Both the position numbers and the translations under genes were made by a program. Positions 54,975-64,000 of a DNA stretch of 64,000 nt are shown here, piece by piece. The notes under the pieces are model-generated. The model saw nothing but the letters and a program-made list of their open reading frames with translations, searched no databases and was not told where the DNA came from. The DNA lies in the NCBI GenBank assembly GCA_016806645.1, contig JACSYO010001625.1, positions 92,001-156,000 on the forward strand. The letters run 5' to 3'. Position 1 is the stretch's first letter. The number at the start of each line of letters is the position of its first letter. This stretch comes from Ophiodon elongatus. Taxonomy: Eukaryota > Chordata > Actinopteri > Perciformes > Hexagrammidae.

Positions 54975-55352
54975 TTGCTTGAACATACATTTTTTTTCTT
55001 AGAAATAAAATGGAAAATTGCAGCAACAGGTCAGTGTTAAGTATGCTTTTTAATGCTTTATGAAACTCTAACCCAAAAGTTTTTTTCACTGGACACTACC
55101 AAAATATATGCCAGTGATTTGCTTCCCGTCTCCAACATATAGCATCCCCTCCAGCAAAATGTGCTTTCTGCTTCGGTGTAATGAAGAAAGGAATAACACA
55201 CTTCCACTCAAATTCCCGCCACACATGAGAGTTGGTGTATTTCCACTGAAATTTACACACATCCAACCAGTCCTCATTAGATTTTGAGAGCTTAACTTCT
55301 TTTTCCCATTTTTCTTTAATATTTTCTGTAGTGTGGGATTTTTTTAGTCATA
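54975..55352 (-). pseudogene. L1-clade LINE, C-terminal tail fossil, unit 2
   Basis: Same motifs as 41000-41375 (WREFEWK, FITPKQK on the minus strand). It has an extra AT-rich segment at 54970-55010. Confidence 0.65.
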
Positions 55353-55405
55353 AGGCCTTTTAGAATGTAGCGATAGCACCCTTATTTGAATCATTGTGGT
55401 AGGCA

Positions 55406-56965
55406 CCTGCAAATATTCTCAAAATCAGAGCATCAAGCAAAGAGGGTATCTTGATTGCAGTGATTGGATTGTGTCTTTAGAAGATTACAGTGATCTGACA
55501 GTGTTTCTGACTAAGTCACCTGCTATATTAATTAATGTGTGGGGGCTGTCATTCCCTGTAACCCCCCCTTCCCTCAATAATAAACCTTGGGTTACAAAGG
55601 GAGGTTAAAGCTGCTATTAATAGGAAGACATCTGCATTCTTCAGCGGTAACAAAGATATGATTAAAACCGTTTAGATGGACCTAAAAGCACTAATCAAAC
55701 AGGGAAAGCGTAACTGTAAGGAAAGGGTTGAAGGACAGATGACCAATAGTTACACAAGGGGTCTTTAGAACTGCATAAAATCTATTACTGTCAGGATCCC
55801 TGTCTGACCCATTGGCCTGCCTCCAGACACCTCCCATGGCCACATCCCTAATTGATGCACAGCTGCGGACAATCTAGCTCGTTCCACCAGCAGTATATCA
55901 ACCCTGGTCCTGCAGGCTGGGGTTGTCAGTCTGTATCGTCTTCTGCCTGGTGCACATTGTCGCTCTGCCTACCTCCAGTGTCGAGCCACGGGACTTCACA
56001 CTGTCGATCCGCCTACCTCCTGTGTCCAGTCACGGGACGTCACACTGTCGATCTGCCAGCCCTCCGGTGTCGGGCCACGGGACGTCACACCATCGATTCG
56101 GCTGCTTCCTGTGTAGGACCACGGGCTCCACACATTCCTGTCCTCTCATTGGGGTTGAAATAAATCTGTATACTGGACACTGTCTCTGTGGTATTGCTAT
56201 TGGGTCCTAGCCTTGAACTCCCGTGACAATTACTAGCTACTTTGTGCTAAGCATTTGTGCACAGTCCTTCGTTACATCTTTTCCTTGTCTTTGTCTTCAC
56301 CAGTTATGTGGAAAACATCTTGTCTTGTTCCAATTCCCACCCAAACAACAATGTGAGGGGTAGTAGTCATCTTGAAACAACTGTCAGCTCTATTTGGATC
56401 ATGTTTTTTCAACTTTTCTAGTGCTTTAATACAACCACACCTTAAGCTAAAAAAATGTATGACTTTTAAACAGCACAATACAGCAATCGCTTGGGTCTTA
56501 GATTTCACATTTGTCTCGACCTCAGTTTGTCAGGCTTGATTTTAAAAAAAAAAAAAAGCGGAGCCCAGCAGGGCACGATTTTATCCCCCTTTTTATTCTC
56601 ACTTTACACCACTGACTATGTGCGTAGTCAGGAGTCTTGTAACAAAATCCAAAAGTTGCCGGAACGACTGCCCCAAGTTGATCTACTTGCCCAGGGCAAT
56701 GACCAGGCCTAGAAATGAGTCTTTTGTCAGCTGATGCGTTTTTTTTTTAAAGACCAAATAAATGTAATTTGTTCTTGATTTCAGAAGGAAGGAGGTATCC
56801 CTGTCCAGTCATACAAATATATTGGGGTCTACCTGGACAGCAAATTAAACTGCAGAAAGAAGCATTGATTCACGAAGGCTCTGCCAAGGCTATTTTCCTT
56901 GAGGAAGTTTAGATGCTTTGATATCTGCAAAAAGCTTCTTCAGGTTTTGTTTATTTAATCAGGGA
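55406..56965 (+). pseudogene. Jockey-superfamily LINE fossil, unit 2, split by a solo LTR
   Basis: Counterpart of 41430-42420. NNKPWVTKGG lies left of the LTR insertion (55789-56228). AQQGTILSPFLFSLYT (about 56567-56615), a degraded 56640-56805 segment missing from unit 1, and GVYLDSKLNCRKK (about 56825) lie to the right. Nonfunctional. Confidence 0.75.
55789..56228 (+). mobile_element. solo LTR, 440 bp, with 5-bp target duplication
   Basis: Begins TGTCAGGATCC and ends CCGTGACA (TG...CA ends), flanked by ATTAC at 55784-55788 and 56229-56233. Unit 1 has the uninterrupted site TCTATTACTAGC. Inside are TATATCA (55894), three or four 44-45-bp tandem units containing CACGGGACGTCACAC (about 55986-56130), and AATAAA (56159-56164), consistent with an LTR promoter and poly(A) signal on the plus strand. 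Only the LTR is present, as after recombination between two LTRs. A Gypsy- or BEL-type element would give a 4-5 bp duplication. Confidence 0.85.
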
Positions 56966-56969
56966 ATCT

Positions 56970-57795
56970 TAGCTAGTGACTTAAGGTCACGGTAGAAAAG
57001 AGAACAAGGACCAAATTAAATAGGGTTCTGTATTTTGAAGGCCATCCATCACCCTGTGTTTGTATTGCTTGGAAATCCTCTGTACTCATTAGTTTTGCAT
57101 GAAATGAGTTCACCTTGGTGCAGGTGGGTGAAATTAGGCCTTCTGAAAGGGAAAGTGCAGTTATGAACTGGTCATTATTTTATAATGTCTTAAGAACATG
57201 TTTATTATATTTTTTTGTCAATCTTACAGATATACCTGCCCTCATCACAAGTTTGAATGTTGAATTCAAACACACCCTCACATTCAAATACCTCCACCCC
57301 TGAGTACCAGACAAAACCATGTATTTGAGTATCAAATGTCTTGTCCCTTGACATAAACGGTTTCTGTCTGCATGTATGCAGAGCAACATGGCTGGGAAGG
57401 CAGAATGTTTTTGAAAGGAAAAAATGTAATCTCTTTTTTTGGGGGAATATTTAATTTTTCCAAATATTTTAACAATGCAAGAGAACGTGCAGAGCACATT
57501 TCATTAAACATTACAAAAAATACATAAGTTAAGAAAGAACAAATACACAAATAGATGAAATATAATTAAATAAATAAATAAATAATTCCTCCCACCCAAA
57601 AATAAAATAAATATGTCGGTGCATAGGGTGACACAGCACAAAGAGATACCGCAATGACACTGTGTATTGTAACTCAGGGCTCCAAATAGTTACAGTCCTA
57701 TGGTACTGTTAGTGTTGTACCCGTGTACTCCAAATAAAGAGTATTTCTTCCTGAGACTATATGTAATCTTTTCAAGAGGAATACAATTGTTCATT
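56970..57795. other. unit 2 stretch between LINE fossils
   Basis: Matches 42430-43255. Nothing recognised. Confidence 0.45.
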
Positions 57796-57799
57796 TCCA

Positions 57800-58738
57800 C
57801 AGACCATCTGTCGATGGGAGTGGAGGAATCAGACTTCCACGTCATTGCTATACATTTCCTATCCACACATGAAGCAATTTCTGCAAGTTTAATTTGGAGC
57901 TTTGTTAAAGAACTGTTGAGAGTTGTGAAGTTTCCCAGTAAACATAACTCAGGATCTATTGGAAAGGTAACCCCTGTGATTTTAGTTTAAGCATTACAAA
58001 AGTCATACCAAAAGGACCTCACCTTTGTGCAAAGCCAGGTACAGTGTAGGAAGGAGCCAACCTCTAAACCACATCTGAAACACATTTCTGACAATTCAGG
58101 TTTGGATTTATGTAGCTTCTGTGGGGTGAGGTACAGTTGATGAAGAAAATTATAATGCACAACTCTGTACCGGGCATTAACCGTTGCTGACAAACTGTTC
58201 TGGCACAAATCTGACCAGAGTGGTTTATCAGTTATATTCAAGTCTGATTCCCATCTCATCCTGGATCTGTGTAATCCAGGTTTTGGGCTTTCATTCAGCA
58301 ACATGGAGTACATTTTAGAAATACATTTGTACACATTTCCCTCATGAAGCAATTTTTTAACGTTAGTTAAAACAGGTAGAGTCATTCAAGGGCCCAGGTT
58401 GGTTCTCAAAAAAGATCTTAACTGGAGATAACAAAAGAAAGTTCTACTGGACAAGTCATACTTTCTCTTCAGTTCTTCAAAATACATGAGAAGTCCTTTA
58501 TCAAAGCAATCTTCCAGATGCTGGATTCCTCTGTCATGCCAAGTCTCCAGAATCTTGTTATTTAGAGTCATGGGCACAAGTTCATTTAGTCTTAGAGGTG
58601 TTTTTGGTGACAGTCTCATATTCAGTCCAGGACTTTTGTGAACTTCATACCATATTTCTTTGGAGTTCCATTTATAAATAAAATCACTGGAAGTTTCATA
58701 TTTCAGAGGATGAAGTCCAATTTGTATCCAAGAGGGGT
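57800..58738 (-). pseudogene. L1-clade LINE ORF2 fossil, unit 2, truncated
   Basis: Counterpart of 43275-44245. Contains CFRCGLEVGSFLHCTWLC on the minus strand. The copy stops at 58738 where GTATCCAAGAGGGG joins TATTTTGATTTATTG; the RT part kept in unit 1 is gone. Confidence 0.8.
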
Positions 58739-58805
58739 ATTTTGATTTATTGTGACTTTTTTTTACATGAATTTCAATCAATTGTTTTTTGGTTGTCTTT
58801 TTCAG

Positions 58806-58993
58806 ATTACTTGCGAAATCCTGAAGAATTTCTCCATCACACCTCTGTACCAACAAAGAGGAAACATTTAGTGACGAACACACAGCTCCCTCTCTGGGTC
58901 ATCGTCTGCAACAGCATCCAACAAAAACTGCCCATGAATACATTTCTGTTGGCAGGGGGCAATTTGAGTCTTGAGCAACCTCTCTCTGGCTGA
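58806..58993 (+). other. exon-like open frame, unit 2
   Basis: Counterpart of 47789-47981, again preceded by TTTTTCAG. The minus frame 58386-58883 is a chimera of this sequence and the L1 fossil made by the deletion. Confidence 0.3.
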
Positions 58994-59066
58994 ATACGGC
59001 TGAATATCTGAGTCAGGCAAAAGACCATTAAATTTACAATGTAATGTAGTTTAGAATTCAACAATT

Positions 59067-59245
59067 TCAACAATAGTTTTATTTGTATTTCAATATAGAA
59101 AAGGGAAAGACGATAATATGTAACCAATTTCCGTTTACATATTTTTCTCACAAAACGATCAAGTGTGCCCTGGCATATTTATGAAACTTACAGATCATGA
59201 ATATATAAAGTGAAATATAATATCATAGCATATATTTAACAGTTT
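59067..59245 (+). repeat. about 180-bp direct repeat left of the Rex3-like LINE
   Basis: Starts TTTCAACAATAGTTTTATTTG and ends TTTAACAGTTTGAG. It matches 61278-61459 on the other side of the LINE at roughly 90%, and 48217-48395 more closely. Confidence 0.8.
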
Positions 59246-61277
59246 GAGTAAGGCTCTAACTGTTGTTTGTGCCTATGCACCAAACAGCAGTTCGGAGTAT
59301 CCGGCCTTCTTGGAGTCGGTGGGAGGGGTCCTGGAAAGGGCGCCTCCTGGGAGACTTCAACGCTCACCTGGGCAACGACAGAGAAACCTGGCGGGGGGTG
59401 ATTGGGAGGACCGGTTTGCCCGATCTGAACCCGAGTGGTGTCTCGCTGTTGGATTTTTGTGCTAGCCACGATTTGTCCATAACGAACACAATGTTCGAAC
59501 ATAGGGTGGCTCATAAGTGTACTTGGTACCAGAACTCCTTAGGTCGTAGATCAATGATCGACTTTGTAATCGTTTCATCTGATCTGCGGCCGTATGTCTT
59601 GGACACTCGGGTGAAGAGAGGAGGGGGGACATCGTTGGGCAGTGGAAAGAGCACCTTGAGGAACTCCTAAACCCAGCCAACATGTCCTCTAGAGAGGAGG
59701 CAGCACCTGAAGACTCGGGGGGGTGGGTCGCATCCATATCCTTGGCAGAGGCCACTAAGGTAGTCAAAAAGCTCCTTGGTGGCAAGGTGCCGGGGGTGGA
59801 TGAGATCCACCCTGAGATGCTGAAGAAGCTGGACGTTGTTGGGCTGTCTTGGCTGACACGCCTTTTCAATGTCGCATGGGGGTCGGGACTGGCCCATGGA
59901 CTGGCAGACCGGGGTGGTGGTTCTCATTTCAAAAAGGGGGACCGGAGAGTGTGCTCGAATTATCGGGGTATCACACTACTCAGCCTCCCAGGGAAAGTGT
60001 ATGCCAGGGTGCTGGAAAGGAGGCTCCGACCGATTGTCGAACCTCGGATTCAAGAGGAGCAGTGCGGATTCTGTCCCAGTCGTGGAACAGTGGACCAGCT
60101 CTTTATCCTCGCAAGACTACTGGAGGGGTTCTGGGAGTTTGCCCAAACCAGTCTACATGTGTTTTGTGGACTTGGAGAAGGCCTTCGACCGGGTCCCTCG
60201 GGGGTTTTTGTGGGGGGTGCTGTGGGAGTTTGGGGTGCCGGACCCGTTACAACGGGCCATCCGGTCTCTGTACGAGTGCAGTAGGAGCTGTGTTCGTATT
60301 CTCGGCAATAAGTCAGACGTGTTCCCGGTGGGTGTTGGCCTCCGCCAGGGCTGCCCTTTATCACCGGTCCTGTTGGTGACTTTCATGGACAGGATATCTA
60401 GGCGCAGCCGGGGGGAGGAGAACGTCGGGTTCGGGGGTCTCGGGATCGCCTCTCTCCTGTTTGCAGACGATGTGGTCCTGCTGGCCTCTTCGGACCATGA
60501 CCTCCAGCATTCACTGGGGCGATTTGCAGCCGAGTGTGAAGCGGCGGGGATGAGAGTAAGCACCTCCAATTCTGAGGCCATGGTGCTCTGCCGGAAATCG
60601 GTGGATTGCTCCCTCCAGATGGGGACGCAGTGCCTACCGCAAGTGAAGGAGTTCAAGTATCTCGGGGTCTTGTTCACGAGTGAGGGTAAGATGGAGTGGA
60701 AGATCGATCGACGGATCGGTGCGGCTGCAGCCGTAAAACTGGCGCTGCACCGGACCGTCTTGGTGAAGAGGGAGCTGAGCCGGAAGGCAAAGCTCTCAAT
60801 TTACCGGGCAGTCTACGTTCCGACCCTCACCTATGGTCACGAACTCTGGGTCGTGACCGAAAGAACAAGGTCTCGGATACAAGCGGCCGAAATGAGTTTT
60901 CTCCGTAGGGTGGCCGGGCTCAGCCTTAGAGGTAGGGTAAGGAGCTCGGACATCAGGAGGGAACTTGGAGTTGAGGCGCTACTCCTTTGTATCGAAAGGA
61001 GTCAGCTGAGGTGGTTCGGGCATCTAATCAGGAAGCCTCCTGGATGCCTCCCGTTAGAGGTTTTCCAGGCACGCCCAACTGGTGGGAGGCCCCGAGGAAG
61101 ACCCAGGACACGCTGGAGGGATTATATCTCCCAGCTGGCCTGGGAACGCCTCGGGATCCCCCAGAACGAGCTGGAACGTGTTGGGGTTGAGAGGGGAGCC
61201 TGGGTCGGCCTGCTAGGGCTGTTGCCACCGCGACCCGACCACGGATAAGCGGATGCCAATGGATGGATGGATGGAGT
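59246..61277 (+). mobile_element. RTE-clade (Rex3-like) LINE, 5'-truncated
   Basis: It starts inside the endonuclease (CAYAPNSSSEYPAFLE) and ends with CGGATAAGCGGATGCC and GATGGATGGATGG. GATG tails are a known mark of fish Rex3. Endonuclease motifs LLGDFNAHLGND and MIDFVIVSSD are seen; a deletion near 59640 removes the catalytic His region and joins to the RT start. Coding frame changes at least five times between 59330 and 60160, so it cannot be expressed as one protein. Confidence 0.85.
59870..61248 (+). pseudogene. Rex3-like reverse transcriptase and C-terminal part
   Basis: From about 60150 one frame stays open for about 365 codons to the stop at 61248. It contains FVDLEKAFDRVPR (RT box 2), GLRQGCPLSPVLL, the catalytic FADDVVLLAS (60460-60489), KEFKYLGVLFTSEGKME, LTYGHELWVVTERT, and RWFGHLIRKPPG. 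Upstream, GGKVPGVDEIHPEML and SNYRGITLLSLPGK lie in a second frame. The relatively intact 3' half suggests a moderately recent insertion or inherent 5' decay. Confidence 0.85.
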
Positions 61278-61459
61278 TTCATCAATAGGTTTATAAGTAT
61301 TTCAAAACAGAAAAGGGAAAGATGAGACTGTGCGACCAATTTAAAATTACATACTTTTCTCACAAAACGATCAAGTGTGCCATGGCATATTTATGAAACG
61401 TACAGATCATGAATATATAAAGTGAAATATAATATCACAGCATGTATTTAACAGTTTCA
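61278..61459 (+). repeat. about 180-bp direct repeat right of the Rex3-like LINE
   Basis: Partner of 59067-59245. Unit 3 continues from here. Confidence 0.8.
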
Positions 61460-62100
61460 CAGTGGGTGAAAGACTTGTAGAACATACAAAATGAATGCGA
61501 TGAACTCATTCGATTTCACACTTTTTATTTAGATATATTTTTTCCAGATGACAGAAAAGAGAGAGTGACCAAATTGATGGACAAAAGGTTACATCTGTCC
61601 ATATGTAATGCAATTAGACTTTAATTCTTGAAAACCATTTTACAGCCTTCGTCATCCAAAATATGCTTGTGCACGTTGGCAAAATAAACCATCCAGAAAC
61701 CATCCAGAGTTAGCTAGCTTTACACATTGAATGCTACTTGGTTTCTCCACCAAATACATTTATATATATCTGGGTACTAAATATTGGGCCACTTGCTAAT
61801 GTGGTTTACTCGCTAATAACACATGGAACTGGAAGTCGGTCACTATTTGTTTAGATTGCATTCACGATCTTTGGTGTTTAATGCCCTTGCATGGCTCGAC
61901 AAGCCACTGCAATCACCGTACTTCTGTTGTCAAACTGCGTACGCACACTTATGTACATCATCATTGGTTTCAAACTACAGAACGGTTTAAACACCCAAGA
62001 GACTAGACTTGTTGTTTTTATTGGTCACATCACACACACAGATTCAACGACTCTGATACTACAGGTCGTGTTACAAGGTAGGCTTTAAGCTGCATCAATA
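61460..62100. other. unit 3 stretch without gene
   Basis: Matches 48396-49064. A short plus frame (61891-62088) is repeat-like and shared with unit 1 (33989-34186). Nothing recognised. Confidence 0.45.
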
Positions 62101-62102
62101 GT

Positions 62103-62800
62103 TCAATCAGGAGAGACTTGTTTCGAATTGAAAAAATATTTATTACATATGCATAACATAACAATAGTGCAAAGTCTTTGGCGATTGGATTCTATCCTGA
62201 AATAGGATGATCAAGGGGCCGTGATGCTGAGTTCTGATGAGGCAGAATCCCCCTGGAGTCCAGACACTGGTGGTGGTGGTGAAGAAGAGAGTTGCTGTAA
62301 TCTGATGATGAATGAGGAGCATGACTGAATGCTGACTGGAGGAGCCTGGGGTGGAGGAGGGTGGGGTGGAGGAGGGTCGCATCTGGTTTTGAGCTGAAAT
62401 GACAACTGACAGCAGCCGAGTGAAGAACCCATATAAAAGTTTGACAGATACGATATGATTGGCTTAAGGAAACTTTGCAGCATCTGGTTGGTTAATTTAA
62501 AGTGGACGTCCACCAATCAGCTGATAGAGTAATCACAGGAAGAAATAGAAACAGATTTATGAATGAAAAGGAGTGTAAAGAGAGTCTTCCTTTCTGAACC
62601 ACCGCTTAAGCTCCATTTGTGTTCAGAACATCTCTGACTACACCCATACTGGAAATAAAACATATATCTAATATCACTATATATTTAACTATGGTAAATA
62701 GTTGTTTGGCGCTGTATTAATACTCTGAATATCAAGTTTAGCACCATTAAGAACAACAGTTAATTTCCCGTTTTTTTATTTTTTATAAGTTTAAATACTT
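62103..62800. repeat. insertion shared with unit 2, longer form
   Basis: Counterpart of 49064-49510 plus about 245 bp with GGTGGTGGTGG and a GGGTGGGGTGGAGGAGG tandem (62340-62377) that unit 2 has lost. Confidence 0.7.
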
Positions 62801-62849
62801 ATCATCCTTTCGCGCTGTTATGGCAACTATCTTACCAAAGACTTGGCTA

Positions 62850-63180
62850 TTAACACATCCACCACATACAAAGCAACATAAGCATTCATTTATAATCTTG
62901 TTTCTGTCCACCTGATGAATGTAAGTCCAATATTTATTCTCCTTTAAGCTCTGTTTTTGGTCCCCACCAACTCCTGAGAGAATTATCTGGCTCTTTAGCT
63001 GCTAACAGCTGCCTGCTGAAAAAGGAGGTTGACAGATCTCCAAGAGGCTTCATCCGTGCGTATGCTGGGGCTAAAACTTTGATTATACTTGCACTTGGCG
63101 CCATATACACAAAAGCTTCCGCAGATGGCGCAAAAGCTCCGAGCATGCACAAAGCTGCTAAATGCTAAATTCGATGTTTG
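62850..63180 (-). repeat. dispersed repeat family D, unit 3 copy
   Basis: Counterpart of 34262-34620 and 49560-49900. Confidence 0.7.
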
Positions 63181-63319
63181 TTGCATTATACTCTGAAACG
63201 CCAGAGGGAGTAAGAAACTAAATGAACTGTGAATAATCAAACCAACAATGAGCATAACCCTGTAGGTGTGCAACTGGCAAAAAGCCACAAACCAACCTCC
63301 ACAATGCCAAAGAGCGATT

Positions 63320-63975
63320 TTAATTATCTGTAGAACTCATATCTTTGGGACACACACATGCCATTTCTAACGACTTGTCGACCCAACTTTGTGTCATCTG
63401 CGATAGCATAATCACCGCTAATGTCACTAGCTGCCGTTTCTCACTGGAGCATTATGCGTCATGTTAGCTAGCCAGAGCGGACAGATGTCTACCAGAGTGT
63501 GCCATGTGATAAAGAAAAGGTTTTGGAAATGCAAGGATGACGAGAAGGGTACCACATGCAAATTCAATCCTGAACATTATTTTGACTGTTTTCCAGAAAA
63601 TCTCTTAAATACCAAGTGTCCATTAGCTATCCAGACATTGTGGCAACATCGTCTACCCACCTGCTGTGTAGTGCAGCTTGCTATGCAGAAAAACCACAAA
63701 TACTAATATATACCAATATAAACCATTTTCTCAATTTGTACGTAATATTTTATTCTGATTACAGTTAATTACTTAGTTATGCTAAGTTCATACACATGAC
63801 TTTTCATTTAATCTATTGAAAATAAGTGCATTTTTTCTTTAACTTAACAGCTCAACAGATCACTGAACAATAGGCAGCACACAGTCCACTTACTCTGTCG
63901 ACCAAGCTTATGGTAATAACAAAATTGACACATGAACCTGGGAAGAAGAAGAAGACTTTTGTGAAAAATTAGATT
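63320..63975. other. unit 3 end, expected 3' flank of a third lectin gene
   Basis: Closely matches 50060-50707. The open frame at 63461-63706 is the longest version of the conserved short frame in units 2 and 3. No lectin exon is reached before the window ends. Confidence 0.6.
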
Positions 63976-64000
63976 CACTAGACAAAACAAAGCGACTTAC
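63976..64000 (-). mobile_element. start of the insertion next to the third lectin gene
   Basis: CTAGACAAAACAAAGCGACTTAC matches the unit 2 insertion at 50703-50760 with about 31 bp missing between AAAAC and AAAGCGAC. Confidence 0.6.

Larger units (their letters stand above)
48270..59117. repeat. tandem segmental duplication, unit 2
   Basis: Repeats the unit 1 order: 48690-49020 matches 33895-34180, 49560-50040 matches 34260-34770, 50949-52635 matches 35504-37059, 53400-55640 matches 39440-41680, and 56230-58738 matches 41810-44245. Unit-specific changes are a solo LTR (55789-56228) and loss of the 3.5 kb present in unit 1. Confidence 0.9.
61331..64000. repeat. tandem segmental duplication, unit 3 (cut by window end)
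   Basis: Matches unit 2 from about 48282 to 50750 with the same order and shared insertions. The window ends where the third lectin gene's last exon would be expected, just after CTAGACAAAAC, the start of the insertion that sits next to the unit 2 stop codon. Confidence 0.9.

Noticed and set aside
58386..58883. 165-codon minus frame
   Set aside because: Chimera of an L1 fossil and unrelated sequence created by the unit 2 deletion junction at 58738.

Overview
The window looks like chromosomal DNA of a ray-finned fish, most likely a percomorph teleost. It has very long CA/GT and CT/GA microsatellites, tRNA-derived SINE heads, an RTE/Rex3-type LINE ending in GATG repeats, L1-clade LINE debris, hAT and LTR insertions, and several dispersed repeats I recognise from memory as common in percomorph genomes. 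No bacterial-style gene organisation is present. Almost all long open frames are artefacts of microsatellites or transposon remains.

Region 1 (about 1-32,856) holds no protein-coding gene I can support. It contains a CpG-rich block near 1.0-2.35 kb that could be promoter-like, more than fifteen long dinucleotide arrays, G-quadruplex-type tracts, two short interstitial telomere-like tracts, two strong hairpins (4602-4677 and 30471-30511), SINE fragments, and five recurring dispersed repeat families (called A-E here).

Region 2 (about 32,857-64,000) is a tandem segmental duplication. Unit 1 runs about 32857-48269, unit 2 about 48270-59117, and unit 3 starts near 61331 and leaves the window. Units 1 and 2 each carry one minus-strand, three-coding-exon gene for a secreted protein of 260 residues with two C-type lectin-like domains. 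Unit 3 ends just before the expected position of a third gene. Shared insertions show that units 2 and 3 are closer to each other than to unit 1. Each unit also carries the same old LINE fossils: an L1 tail, a Jockey-superfamily LINE and an L1 RT fragment. Later events can be dated by comparing units: a hAT transposon with an 8-bp target duplication only in unit 1, a 440-bp solo LTR with a 5-bp target duplication only in unit 2, a 3.5-kb deletion (or reciprocal insertion) in unit 2, and a 5'-truncated Rex3-like LINE at the unit 2/3 junction.

The most notable biological signal is in the lectin pair. The two proteins are almost identical except in two short patches of the first lectin domain, where about one base in three differs and nearly every change alters the protein, while adjacent exon and intron sequence is nearly or fully identical. 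This fits an expanding, diversifying recognition-lectin array. I could run no database search; all family assignments rest on motifs read by eye.
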